A stretch of DNA of 64,000 bases, from the NCBI GenBank assembly GCA_014529385.2, contig CM043966.1, positions 140,540,211 through 140,604,210 on the forward strand, given 5' to 3'. The notes under the pieces were generated by a model. The model ran no database searches. It was given only the letters and a program-made list of their open reading frames with translations, and was not told the DNA's origin. The stretch's first letter is position 1; each line of letters opens with the position of its first letter. The stretch comes from Adiantum capillus-veneris. Taxonomy: Eukaryota > Streptophyta > Polypodiopsida > Polypodiales > Pteridaceae. Shown piece after piece: positions 34,747 to 44,773 of this stretch. The position numbers and the translations under genes are program-made.

Positions 34747-36168
34747 ATGTATCTACACTCTGGTCGTGTTCTAGAGTCCGAACAACTAGGTAGTGCTTCG
34801 ATTTACGACGGTACTCACTATCCCTCCACGCTAGGGTCTACGCCCTCGGCGGGGACCCAAGGTAGTGCAACCCAAGACCCAAATATAGCGGCTAGCGACT
34901 CTTCCTCTGACTACGATATTATGGAAGAGCATCTTACACAAAGCCCCGGGGGAACAAATGAAACCGTACCTAGCTGGGCCCAACAACCTGGAACTAGTGT
35001 TTTTAGCCGTTTGATTGAAACTTTTAGTAGAGCTACGCGCTCTGAACCTACGGCTAGTGAAGTAAATGAAGGGGGTGGGGAAATAGAATCACCATTCACA
35101 TCTCCTGTAGACCCCACACTCCCTCAGAGTGTCCACGTGGACATTCTACCTACCTCATTTAATGAGGGCCCTATCGCGCTACCGCCTTCCAAAGTCGGCT
35201 CTAAGGTAGCGGTGACTAAAAGTCAAAACACGGGAAGCAACATTGCATCCACCTCCCAGCAACCCTCTAGTACACCAAGTTTGGACGTATATTTCTCAAT
35301 GAAAATTGGGAATATGACCTACACACGGAGACTTGGACCGACCTATACATGGGCTACACATACCATGTGGGTTGGTTAGAAGTTGTACAATCCACATCTA
35401 GTGCCACTAGTCTAGAGGAACAACAACACATGATCGGCAATGTCATCCATAGGATTATCCAGTCTGAGAGGCAAAATCGAGGAATGAATATACCTTCGAC
35501 GGGTCCTATGCGATTTTTAGACACGTGCAAAGGGAAACAACCCACTCTATCACAAATGGAGACTCCCCCAGTGAGTCCCATCAATCCCCCATATGTTGTT
35601 TCGCCAGGGGTCTCAATGCAATCTGAGCCCACAAGTGATAGCTTTACTTTTCCAAGTCTAGCTCATCTTTCCCTGGATGACACCACGGATACCATGCCTA
35701 CCCCAATGATGGGCATGCCAAGAAACACACCATGGACCTCATTTGTTAGTAAACCACCGCTACATGGTAGCTCAATGCCTGCAATAGTACCTACAAGTGC
35801 GTACCAATCGTATGCACCTATGGGTCCACGTACTCATGTAATCCCTACCCCTCCCATTGTTTCAACTACCTATGCTCCACAATGACAATACACAAGTTCT
35901 TATTTCCATGGGACTATACCGGCTAGCATTAGCACGTCACATCCGACGCCTACTATGCCTAGGGCCACTCATATGAACTATGGACCACCGCATGGCACAA
36001 CATCGTACCCAACGTGGAACCCAAGGGCTTCCTATGCGCCAAGCCCAATGCCAATACCTACTCCACATGCTGTCTCTGAAGCGCCTTCACCCACGGTGCC
36101 TGCTCACTAAGGTGACTTGGCAACATTTGCTCAAGCTATTCGTTGATCTATTACTGAGAATATGCGTA
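34747..36168 (+). pseudogene. element B gag, N-terminal part
   Basis: An ATG at 34,747 starts MYLHSGRVLESEQLG, parallel to MNLRSGRNL at the start of element A gag. The frame is rich in Ser/Thr/Pro, runs to 35,379, and continues in another frame at 35,349-35,885 and beyond with a Pro/Met-rich tail, so at least one frame change and one stop are present. The segment ends at the insertion point of element A, where GCGTA was duplicated. The gag capsid resumes at 55,142. This is the first half of one gag gene split by about 19 kb of inserted DNA. Confidence 0.7.
36164..36168. other. target-site duplication of element A, left
   Basis: GCGTA, identical to 55,137-55,141. Confidence 0.95.
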
Positions 36169-37103
36169 TGTTGAGCCAGCAGAGGATCACACCCGCATTT
36201 TTGCTCACACCCATCATTTTGTAACCATTGATTGTAATAAATGTCTTTCCGACATTAATTTTGATTTGAGCCATTCATTAAGTAACGGGACTCAATTGAG
36301 TTTCCAGCTTGTAATCCCTACGTAATTTCACCTGTTGATGTAAATAATTAGAGATGTTTTCACCTCCAAGGCTGAGGTATATAAGCCAAAGTTTTGTAAC
36401 CTAAAGAGGATTCAATTATTAATCAAAGTGAGTTTTTGAGCGTCGTGACTGTGTCTGAGAGAGAGAGAGAGAGAGAGTCTTATCTCCTTGCTACGCGAGC
36501 TACGGGGCTGCCATTGGAGAAGCGACACCGCCATTGTGTTAGCAACGGTGAGAGCTACGCACAGATACCAAGAGTGCGCGCTATCGGCTTCTACGTGTGG
36601 TAAGTTCCTACGAGCTTCGGTGTGAGTTTTCTTCCAACTTGTGTGTCGGAATAGAGTGTGCAGCATATCTATAGAACCACAACGAGTAGAGCTACACATT
36701 AGTACCATCGGGGTCAAGTTTCGGTCACCTGTATTTTTCGGCCTGTCTTCATACGCGTTTACCGCACGGAGTGGTTATAGGTTGATTTTGCAGTTCAAGT
36801 CTTTAGGGTGTTGTTCATACCTAGTGTATAGACTTCCCCTTGAGTTTGAGATCGATTCGATGATTCAAGATCCTGTTTCGTATAGCATTCGTTCGTAGTA
36901 CGGATTTCAGTCACTTGCGTATTTTAGAACTTAGATTTGATTTCCTTGGTAGTGATTGTCATTAGAAGGTCGAGTAGGTGATTTGACACCCACCTAGTTG
37001 TTTCCATGCGCCTGCGGGTCAAGCTCCGTCCTCGTCTGACAAATTCTGTTGCTGGTTGAGTTCTCGCTATTTAGCTTCCGCTAGCGGCGTAACCGCCTTA
37101 ACA
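36169..37103 (+). repeat. 5' LTR of Gypsy element A
   Basis: 935 bp, TGTTGAGCC...CCTTAACA. Compared base by base with 54,200-55,136 it differs by five substitutions and one 2-bp difference in an AG run. It has a TATA box and is followed by a Gypsy primer-binding site. Confidence 0.97.
36378..36385 (+). promoter_or_regulatory. TATA box of element A LTR
   Basis: TATATAAG within GAGGTATATAAGCC, about 210 bp into the LTR. The same motif lies at 54,409-54,416 in the 3' LTR. Confidence 0.7.
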
Positions 37104-37105
37104 TT

Positions 37106-37123
37106 TGGCGCCGCTGCCGGGGA
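37106..37123 (+). other. primer-binding site of element A
   Basis: TGGCGCCGCTGCCGGGGA, two bases after the LTR, of the type used by Tat/Athila-like plant Gypsy elements. Confidence 0.85.
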
Positions 37124-37161
37124 CGAGAGCCCTAAGTAGGTGACCTTAGACTAATCCTACG

Positions 37162-37169
37162 AGGTGAGT
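37162..37169 (+). promoter_or_regulatory. candidate 5' splice site
   Basis: AGGTGAGT is a near-consensus donor about 40 nt downstream of the primer site. With an acceptor before the third ORF it could produce a spliced mRNA for that ORF. This is inference. Confidence 0.35.
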
Positions 37170-37643
37170 CGTATAAACTACTTTGTATACTTTAGTTAGA
37201 AAAGATCTAGGAGTGGTGGACTCCGAAGGTCTCGAGAGATACTAGGAAGTGGGGTATTCCTGGGTCTTCCGTGTTGACAGTATTTTTAGTTTAGCTTAGA
37301 TTAGATTGTTTTTGATGGTGTTTAAGTGGTTGTTGACATAAAAAGCATTTGCTACTCCTTGTGGGGTAGTAAATCTCTTTATATTTTCAATTGCAAAAAA
37401 TCCATTTTATGATTAGAAGTAGCTTAGGTAGGGCCTGATTTGATCCTGATCTAGAGCTATCAATTGGTGTTCTATTTGCTTGATGTGTTTGATTGCATGT
37501 TAGATCACTGAAAAAGTCTCTTTGGTAGTGAAATATGCAATAAGCAAAGTTCAGAAAAATTTTCTGTGTAACTGATTGTGGCTTAGCACTTAAAAGAGCT
37601 ATTGGAAGAGTTCTGTGCTGAAAAACTGGAAATCTGCAACTTT

Positions 37644-38365
37644 AGACATCATACGCGTATGATGTCTTAGGACCTAAACAGAGACTAAAATTGAAAATTT
37701 GACATTGCCAGAGTGTTTAGAAGGGGGGTTTTACCCTAAGATCAACTTAAAACAAGAGCAGTAACACTCAAAGAAACCCAAAAAGACAAGTCGGAGTCCA
37801 AGAAACGCAAAGAATATGAAATTTTGGATTCAGATCTTGTTTTTACATTCAAACCTGACAAAAACACTTGAAACTCAATTATAAACATTGGAGAAGGCTT
37901 AAAACCAAAAAATAGTCAAAATCTGGGACAAAAGACATCATACGCGTATAATGTCTTTTGTCACTTCCACTGCTTATTTTTGAAATCTGACCTGACAAGA
38001 TTGTTACAATCACTGTTGAAAGCATAAATATCAAGTTTGGACCCAAATTGATGAAAAAGACATCATACGTGTATGATGTCTTTGACCTAATTTTGGACAT
38101 ATTTTGATACTTTGCTAACACAGATCCATTGTAATAGCTGTCTAGAGGTTATATTTCAAGTTTCATCCCATTTGGATCACAATTGACCCAGAAAACAAGT
38201 CAAAAGCAGAAAATTGCCAAGAAAAGCCTGAACTAGCCATAACTTGCTCAAACAGAGTTCAAACTGAATTTTGTGAGTGAACAGAGCATAAAGGGGCCAT
38301 TGAGAGTGAGCATAACCAAAATAGTCAAAATCTGTGTAAAAAGACATCATACGCGTATAATGTCT
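37644..38365. repeat. palindrome array 1 (upstream of element A gag)
   Basis: Four copies of the 24-bp palindrome (AGACATCATACG plus its reverse complement) at 37,644, 37,933, 38,058 and 38,342. The first is perfect and the others carry one change each. Spacings are 289, 125 and 284 bp. Copies two and four are preceded by a shared AATAGTCAAAATCTG phrase. The last palindrome ends 168 nt before the gag ATG at 38,534. Confidence 0.95.
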
Positions 38366-38533
38366 TTTTGAGCATAGCAGTAACAAAATTCTCACTTGAT
38401 GAAACAGAAGATGTCCAACTGACAAGATTAAACAATTGACCAAGTATCAGTCAGTTTGGATCAATTCTGATCACAAAAACTTGGGGAAAACAAATTGCCG
38501 AGACGGAAAAGTTACAGTCCTTTAGGGGAATTG

Positions 38534-39699
38534 ATGAATTTGAGATCAGGCAGGAATCTCCGGAATAATCAACCAAAACAAGGGGAACCAGCAAGTGTCA
38601 TATCAACCGAGGGAAGTGTAAACCAAAGTTGGGTGCAACCATTAGAGCCGATCTTTGGAGAAAGTGTTTCTGATACTTCTTCGGAGAGATCTTACGAGAT
38701 TTTCACCGAAAACTTGGAACACTTGAACCTGAACAACAGAGAAAATATGGCAGCAGGATCATCAAACCCTTCCGCCACAATGAAGCTATTGTTCATAAAA
38801 TACCAGTACGACAATGAGCAAGGTGCCAAGATCTACAAAGATGGAATGGACCGCTATTGTGTAAAGATAGAAGATAGACCTAGTGAGTTCAAGGACTTAG
38901 TGCCTGTGAGCTATAGCGGAGATAGATATCTAGATGACGAGGGTACCATGTACTTGGTAGTCCTAAACCCTAACATTGTGGACAAGTGGGGATTGATGGG
39001 CACCAAAGCCAAAATAGATGAAGAACTCGAGGAGAAAGCACCAATAATGAACTTCCCTAATGCGAGGTTAAGAAGAGAGAATGAAACTACAAGGATCAAC
39101 ACTGATAACATCTATGTGGGGCTGTACAAATATAATAATGGGGAGCAAGATCTCTATTATAGATGTGAAGAACCCTACACCGGAGAGTTGACAGCAAAAA
39201 AAGACTCTATGTCTTTACCTACACAGAGGGATCGGAAGTGAAAATTGCCGCTTACGATAAGTATGGCAGGCAATACTCAACAATGGGCAAGAAAGAATTA
39301 GAAGGATATACATACTTTGGGGGACCACTACATCAGTATTATGTTACTTCTAGCTCACATAGACCAGCACCAACAACTGGAGTGCAAAACTCAATGACAA
39401 CAGGAGGACAAAGAACTCAGGTTGCTGACTCTTTCAGTCAACCTTGGGACTCGAAGCTCGGACCAATGGGATCATTACATTCCAGAGAGTCAATGGAGAC
39501 GAATCGAGGTAGTGCAGTTCCAATCCCCACCTATACCACGCTAGGTCCAAGGTTTGAAGCGGAACCATCACATTTACCTCCCAGTAGTAGATTCAGGGCA
39601 GAGGAACCGACAAGGGTAACCCATGAAGTCCATGATGCTAGAGAAAGCTTTAGCCGGGACACAGGAGCAATGAGATTGGTAGGAGATCATAACGTATGA
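38534..39699 (+). CDS. element A gag, N-terminal region (frame change at A7)
   Basis: The ATG at 38,534 (MNLRSGRNL) is the best start, because the same phrase opens element B gag. The frame is open further upstream, to 38,495, without an ATG. The first frame runs to a TGA at 39,239-39,241. A run of seven A at 39,196-39,202 marks the point where the sense passes to a second frame (ending 39,699), whose upstream reading (FTYTEGSEVKIAAYDKYGRQY) matches the style of the first. The domain before the capsid (DNEQGAKIYKDGMDRYCVKIEDR and on) is not one I recognise. It could be a matrix-like part of gag. The second frame ends with an ATGA overlap into the capsid frame. Confidence 0.7.
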
Positions 39700-41426
39700 G
39701 ACCATCTCAAGTAGCCAAGTGTATGCCAAAGAAGTATGGTGGTTCAGGAGATCCGTATGCACATGTGTCACTCTTTAAGCAAGTCTTAAGAGCTGAGCAG
39801 ATAACAGATTTCCATACACAATACGAGGGATTTGGTCTTACTCTAGAAGGTACTGCATTGACATGGTTTCAACCAATGAACATAGGGGGATTCCATGACA
39901 TTGACCATTTGCTAAGAGAGTTTGCTGAGGAATTCTCAAAACGAGGGATTAAGCACAATACGGTCTCACAAATATATGCTTTTAAACAGAGAGAACACGA
40001 AAAGGTGAAGGAAGCTTCACTTCGCTTCAAACAATACATTGAGAGATGTCCAGTACGTGAACGACCACAAGATGACAGACTATCTGTTCTCTTTATTGAG
40101 GGACTGAGGAACGACACTCTCAAGAAGGACTTGCACTTGAAAGCTTGTACAAGTTTCGAGCAAGTAACGAGAGAGGCATTGTACTTAGTGGATAACTGTA
40201 CGGTTTATGGAGAGGTGTCAGCGGATACAGATTTTGCATCCAGTAGCTCCTCCTCCGTAGCGAGCGAGACTACCACTAAAAAGAATGTTCAAACAACAAC
40301 CATGCCAAATGTAGAGCAAATGATAGAAGATGCTCTAAAAAGGATGGCACCATACCAAAAACCATTGCCAAAAACACTGAAATGGTGTGCTATTGAACAA
40401 AAATGGACAAATCATCCAACAGAGGAGTGTTATTACAACAAAGGGTATGTAAGGGAGCGCCAGTATGCACCTCCTGCTCAATTAGCACCACCTCAAATAC
40501 ATCCAGTACCTCGATACCCAACGGGAAATGTACCTGGACCTATGGGGATAGAAAGACCGCAACCGGTATTGGGACAACAACCACCTTTACCAGGAGCAAG
40601 ACCAGTGGGCATTAGATATGCACCAACCTTAGAGAATCAGGAAGAACAAGCCTTAGTGCCTGTTCAAGCCTATTATGAAGAATCGGGTGCACACATGTCT
40701 CCGACAGTGTATTACCCACCAGAAGAACCAAAACAACCAGAACCATGGGGCATGATGGGGAATGTTGGAATACCAACAATTACAAGTGCTTCTGATGAAG
40801 AGAGATACAATTTGGACGCAAGAACCTTGATGTTCATAGCTCATGGAGGGTTAACAGGACAAAGACCATCCTATCCACAAAGGACGAATCAAATGGGACC
40901 AAGACCAGCACTAGGACCCTGTTACAAGTGTGGAGGTGACCATCTGATGAATGTTTGCCCACATACGGAAATCATTAGAATTAACGCTTATTGCACTGAG
41001 TGTGGGGTTACTCACTTCATTGAGGATTGTTCAAAGAATCCAAACAAAGTGCAAAAGACGACATTGAATATGCTAGAAACTATTCCTACCAGCAGTGGGT
41101 CTGAAAATGAAACTCTGATACCAACGCAAGTTGTTACTAGAGCTCAAGCTAAGAAAACCACTAGAGAACCTGAGAATGGAAAGTTAGCGACTGAAGTGGT
41201 TAGTCAAGGACCGCGGAGTCAGAAAAACACATGGAAAGCTAGAAAAGCACGCATGAAGTTGAGAAAAGAACGTGAAGACGCTATTCTAGCTGAGGAACTA
41301 AAGCAAACTAAAGCTAGATTAGAAAAACTTGAGAGTCAAAACGGGAAACGAGAGATGAGCCCGGAAAGAACGAAACAAAAGAGTATCAAAGAAACAACGA
41401 GCTTAAGCTCAGGGGATCAGTGCTAG
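39696..41426 (+). CDS. element A gag: capsid and zinc knuckles
   Basis: 576 codons from an ATG that overlaps the preceding stop by four bases. Residues about 12-170 are a retrotransposon gag capsid domain (KYGGSGDPYAHVSLFKQVLRA; GTALTWFQPM; REFAEEFSKR; LSVLFIEGLR). A Pro-rich linker follows. Near residues 410-450 are two zinc knuckles with a shortened spacing, CYKCGGDHLMNVC and CTECGVTHFIEDC. A Lys/Glu-rich coiled coil ends the frame. It would form the virus-like particle and bind element RNA. The frame closes before the protease, which lies in another frame. Confidence 0.9.
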   Translation: MRPSQVAKCMPKKYGGSGDPYAHVSLFKQVLRAEQITDFHTQYEGFGLTLEGTALTWFQPMNIGGFHDIDHLLREFAEEFSKRGIKHNTVSQIYAFKQREHEKVKEASLRFKQYIERCPVRERPQDDRLSVLFIEGLRNDTLKKDLHLKACTSFEQVTREALYLVDNCTVYGEVSADTDFASSSSSSVASETTTKKNVQTTTMPNVEQMIEDALKRMAPYQKPLPKTLKWCAIEQKWTNHPTEECYYNKGYVRERQYAPPAQLAPPQIHPVPRYPTGNVPGPMGIERPQPVLGQQPPLPGARPVGIRYAPTLENQEEQALVPVQAYYEESGAHMSPTVYYPPEEPKQPEPWGMMGNVGIPTITSASDEERYNLDARTLMFIAHGGLTGQRPSYPQRTNQMGPRPALGPCYKCGGDHLMNVCPHTEIIRINAYCTECGVTHFIEDCSKNPNKVQKTTLNMLETIPTSSGSENETLIPTQVVTRAQAKKTTREPENGKLATEVVSQGPRSQKNTWKARKARMKLRKEREDAILAEELKQTKARLEKLESQNGKREMSPERTKQKSIKETTSLSSGDQC

Positions 41427-41478
41427 TCGACAAGGTACACGAACCATTGGACGCACTGATGAGAGCTTACGAAGCTAG

Positions 41479-43188
41479 GTTAAGAACAACCAAACACAAG
41501 AACAGAGGTGGATGACATACCCAAACGCGGAATTGGAAAAGCAGAGACTTGAAATGTGCCAGAGAATGATCGAGACTGCACAAGCCTTATTAGAACCACC
41601 AAAAGAAACAATGAATTGTGGAAAGGAAAACCCAATTCAGCAAGAGACTATCGTTTCACGGGTAGCTGAAAAGACTCCCAGTGCACAAAAGCCTGAAAAT
41701 ACACAAAAGGATGACCGCATAGTATTGAACACAACCGATCAGGAGATAGAGAGTTTTCATCCAGTCATACAGAGGATTTACGGAAAAGATGAGGATTACA
41801 ATGAATTTTGGAAACAAGTGAGAGAGGCAAACTTTGCAAACGAGCTAAGTTGCCAAGCTAATCAGACAAATTGGGAAAAGGACATCAGGAATCCTCCCAT
41901 AGTGGAATTTGAGGCAGGATCTCAAGTGGACTTGGATCTGCAATCTTACTGGGGAGATGGGGGCTCTGTTAGAACAATGGAGAGCAAACCTCATTCACTG
42001 AAAACCTTACCTTCATACTTAGGAGAGTATGAAGCAAAATCCGAGATTAGAGCACTTCCCTCACGAAAAATCTCATCAGAAAAAGTCATGGACTCGCAAG
42101 GATTGATAGAGATTTTGTCAACACCAGTGACATGCACTATCACTCTAGCTGAGCTTTTGAGGCTAAGACCACATATGTGGACCACTGTAGGAAAATGCTT
42201 GGAGAAATTCGGGATAAAAGATCCAACATCGAGATTGCAAGAGAGCATTGAGGAGCTGAGCAAGCCACAAAAGAACGCTAAGCCTGTACCCTTAAACAAG
42301 GTCGGAGAGTATTGCGAAGGTGAAGAGGGGAATACAACCTTACCAGTTGAATTCCAAGGAGTGAACACGATGGCAATACTAGACAGCGGAGCTGGGGTAG
42401 CCATTGCTACAAAAGAAATCTGGAAAAAATGGGGGAAACCAGCAATAAGGAAGACTAGGTTGAAACTCCAATTAGCAGATGGACACATGGAGAAACCTAT
42501 GGGGTTATTAGAGAAAGTTGTAGTGACTTCTTGCGGCATTGAATACGAACATACTTTTGCTATTGTCGATTTTGGCAAGGAGAATAACTATGATATCATA
42601 CTGGGAAGACCATTCATGAGACAGTTGAAAATGGTCCAAGATTGGGGCTACGATCACATATACTTGAGAAATATGGAAACCACTACACGTGTGAACCTGA
42701 AAGACCATAGCTACAAAGATGTGAACCGAACACCGGTAGAGGAGTTTGATTCAGCTACTTTGGCGGGATCCGAATTTCCAGCTTGGTTAGGTAAACCCAA
42801 GGAGTTATGGATGTGTGGAGCTTCGAAATGTGGAAGTCTGAAACGAGAAGAATGTGTTTTAGAAAGGGCTATCGAAGACGAAACTTATGTAGGAGAACCC
42901 TTTCCAGAGGACACGTTTGAACCATTAGAATGGACACACATTCTAGCAACCCTAGATGTTTGTGCAATTCCGGATGGTCCCACAACGAAATTTTGCGACA
43001 AGGACGGGTACGACGTGGTTCCGTATTTCATGTTGAGAACTGTACTCAAAAAAGAAACTGAAAAGAACGATACACTGGAAAAGGAAGATGAAGAAGAGGT
43101 GTTTCACGACATTCCCAATCATCCAGAGTGGGGAAATGAAGCAGACAACGAGTCAACGGACAATTCAAGCGGAAACGAAGAACTATAA
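41479..43188 (+). CDS. element A retropepsin region
   Basis: Open from 41,479, first ATG at 41,512 (558 codons). A retropepsin-like aspartic protease lies at about residues 275-380 counted from that ATG: the catalytic ILDSGAG near residue 289 and the closing IILGRPFMRQ near 364. It would process gag-pol. The N-terminal 270 residues are a linker of unknown role. The acidic C-terminal tail (FHDIPNHPEWGNE) precedes a stop that overlaps the next frame (TAATG). This is the first of two retropepsin-like domains in the element. Confidence 0.85.
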   Translation, partial: VKNNQTQEQRWMTYPNAELEKQRLEMCQRMIETAQALLEPPKETMNCGKENPIQQETIVSRVAEKTPSAQKPENTQKDDRIVLNTTDQEIESFHPVIQRIYGKDEDYNEFWKQVREANFANELSCQANQTNWEKDIRNPPIVEFEAGSQVDLDLQSYWGDGGSVRTMESKPHSLKTLPSYLGEYEAKSEIRALPSRKISSEKVMDSQGLIEILSTPVTCTITLAELLRLRPHMWTTVGKCLEKFGIKDPTSRLQESIEELSKPQKNAKPVPLNKVGEYCEGEEGNTTLPVEFQGVNTMAILDSGAGVAIATKEIWKKWGKPAIRKTRLKLQLADGHMEKPMGLLEKVVVTSCGIEYEHTFAIVDFGKENNYDIILGRPFMRQLKMVQDWGYDHIYLRNMETTTRVNLKDHSYKDVNRTPVEEFDSATLAGSEFPAWLGKPKELWMCGASKCGSLKREECVLERAIEDETYVGEPFPEDTFEPLEWTHILATLDVCAIPDGPTTKFCDKDGYDVVPYFMLRTVLKKETEKNDTLEKEDEEEVFHDIPNHPEWGNEADNESTDNSSGNEEL

Positions 43189-44090
43189 TGGATGTCCGAT
43201 TTTATGATTTTCCGAACCAAACTAAACAACGCCAGAAACACTATAGAGCAAAGAAGAAAACAAAAGGGGTTAGAACCAATCCGATGCCTAGAATAAGAGG
43301 AAAAAATCAATTCCTAATGCTAGTAAAGGCTGAAGATTGTGTTAAGGATAAGATTTCTGGAAGAATGAGAGGCAGTGATCAAAAGAGCTTACGAAAAGAC
43401 AAAAGAGGCTCAAGAAATCAAGTTCAAAAGAATGGAACGAAAACTGAAACAGAAAAATCAGAAAAGAACAAGCGCAACAGAGAACACACGGAGTCCAAGC
43501 TAGAACGTAGAAACAAGTACAGAGAGCTCAAGAAAACTCTGAAGGAAGTTTGGACGACAGAAATTGAGAGTGGAGAGGACGAAAACGTCAAAATCAAGGA
43601 AAACATGGATGTTCCCTCTCACTATAGGAAATTCACAATAGAGGATAGGAAGGTGATATTAACCCCACCTATTCGAGAGAGGAAGGAGAACGAATCTTAT
43701 GACGGACCGGAGGATGCAAAAAAAGTTGATTTAGCAGCTCCAGGTGAGACGCCTAGACCGGTGTACATAGCCACAGATTTGTCTCCAGGCGAGGAAGAGA
43801 GACTTTTGAGTCTTCTCAGAGAGTATAGGGATGTGTTTGCATGGTCTTATAAGGACTTAAAGGGAGTTGACCCATCGATATGCCAACACACAATCCCACT
43901 GAAACAAGACGCAAAGCCTAGCAGACAGAGACCATACACATATAATGATACTTTTGCTAAGCGAATCAAAGAAGAGATAGATAAGCTAATGGAAGCTGAA
44001 TTCATATACGAGATTGAACACACTGATTGGGTATCTCCGATTGTGGTAGTACCTAAGAAGAACGGAAAACTCCGAGTGTGTGTCAACTAA
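43188..44090 (+). CDS. element A pol: linker and reverse transcriptase N-terminus
   Basis: A basic linker is followed by the typical Gypsy entry to reverse transcriptase: PRPVYIATDLSPGEEERLLSLLREYRDVFAWSYKDLKG, then QRPYTYNDTFAKRIKEEIDKLMEA, then WVSPIVVVPKKNGKLRVCVN. The frame stops at 44,088-44,090, in the middle of a conserved motif. The related minus-strand copy at 62,270 keeps one more base there and reads on into LKKVNAA. Element A has therefore most likely lost one C at about 44,087. Confidence 0.85.
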   Translation: MDVRFYDFPNQTKQRQKHYRAKKKTKGVRTNPMPRIRGKNQFLMLVKAEDCVKDKISGRMRGSDQKSLRKDKRGSRNQVQKNGTKTETEKSEKNKRNREHTESKLERRNKYRELKKTLKEVWTTEIESGEDENVKIKENMDVPSHYRKFTIEDRKVILTPPIRERKENESYDGPEDAKKVDLAAPGETPRPVYIATDLSPGEEERLLSLLREYRDVFAWSYKDLKGVDPSICQHTIPLKQDAKPSRQRPYTYNDTFAKRIKEEIDKLMEAEFIYEIEHTDWVSPIVVVPKKNGKLRVCVN

Positions 44091-44773
44091 AGAAAGTGAA
44101 TGCTGCAACAATCAGGGACAATTATCCCCTGCCGATAACTGATCATGTTCTAGAGCGTGTATCAGGGAAAACAGCATACTCCTTTCTTGATGGTTTTTCA
44201 GGATATAACCAGCTAGCCATAGCACTGGAAGATCAACATAAAACAGCTTTTGCAACGGAGTGGGGAATTTATGCTTATCGGGTTATGCCTTTTGGTCTAA
44301 CCAATGCTCCCGCAACCTTCCAGAGGCTGATGACGCATGCTTTCAAAGAATACTTAAGGCTGTTTCTAGAAATCTACATGGATGACTTATGTGTACATTC
44401 TCTACTGAGAGATGAGCATCTAGAACACCTAAGAAAAGTATTTGAGAAATGTAGGACATATCGCATTTGTCTCAATCCTGAGAAATGTGTGTTTATGGTC
44501 CGACAGGGCAGAATTCTGGGACATATTGTCTCACAAAACGGAATATCCACGGATTTAGAGAAGATAAAAGTTATAGTGGATATGCCTAGACCAACCAATG
44601 CGAAACAAGTACAGAGCTTTATGGGACATTGTGGATATTATAGACGATTCATTTACATGTACGCTATAATAGGCCAACCACTTTACAGGCTAATAGTGAA
44701 CTTTGAATGGACAGAGGAGTGTGAGGAATCATTCAAGAAATTGAAAGAGGCACTCATTACGCTCCAGTCTTGA
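44087..44773 (+). CDS. element A reverse transcriptase core
   Basis: Picks up in the next frame with LKKVNAATIRDNYPLP, then SFLDGFSGYNQ, MPFGLTNAPATFQRLM and the catalytic YMDD near 44,377, the GRILGHIVSQNGI motif, and the thumb region (MGHCGYYRRFI). It is all there in order. The frame ends at 44,771-44,773 in LIT, where the sister copy reads LISAPILKAADWEK. The next frame resumes with APVLKSPDWEK if one base has been lost near 44,760. Confidence 0.9.
   Translation, partial: LKKVNAATIRDNYPLPITDHVLERVSGKTAYSFLDGFSGYNQLAIALEDQHKTAFATEWGIYAYRVMPFGLTNAPATFQRLMTHAFKEYLRLFLEIYMDDLCVHSLLRDEHLEHLRKVFEKCRTYRICLNPEKCVFMVRQGRILGHIVSQNGISTDLEKIKVIVDMPRPTNAKQVQSFMGHCGYYRRFIYMYAIIGQPLYRLIVNFEWTEECEESFKKLKEALITLQS

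Noticed and set aside
34711-36900. Frames in the LTRs (36,641-36,898 and 54,674-54,931, both strands)
   Set aside because: They occur in both LTRs of element A as part of the transcribed repeat and have no domain.
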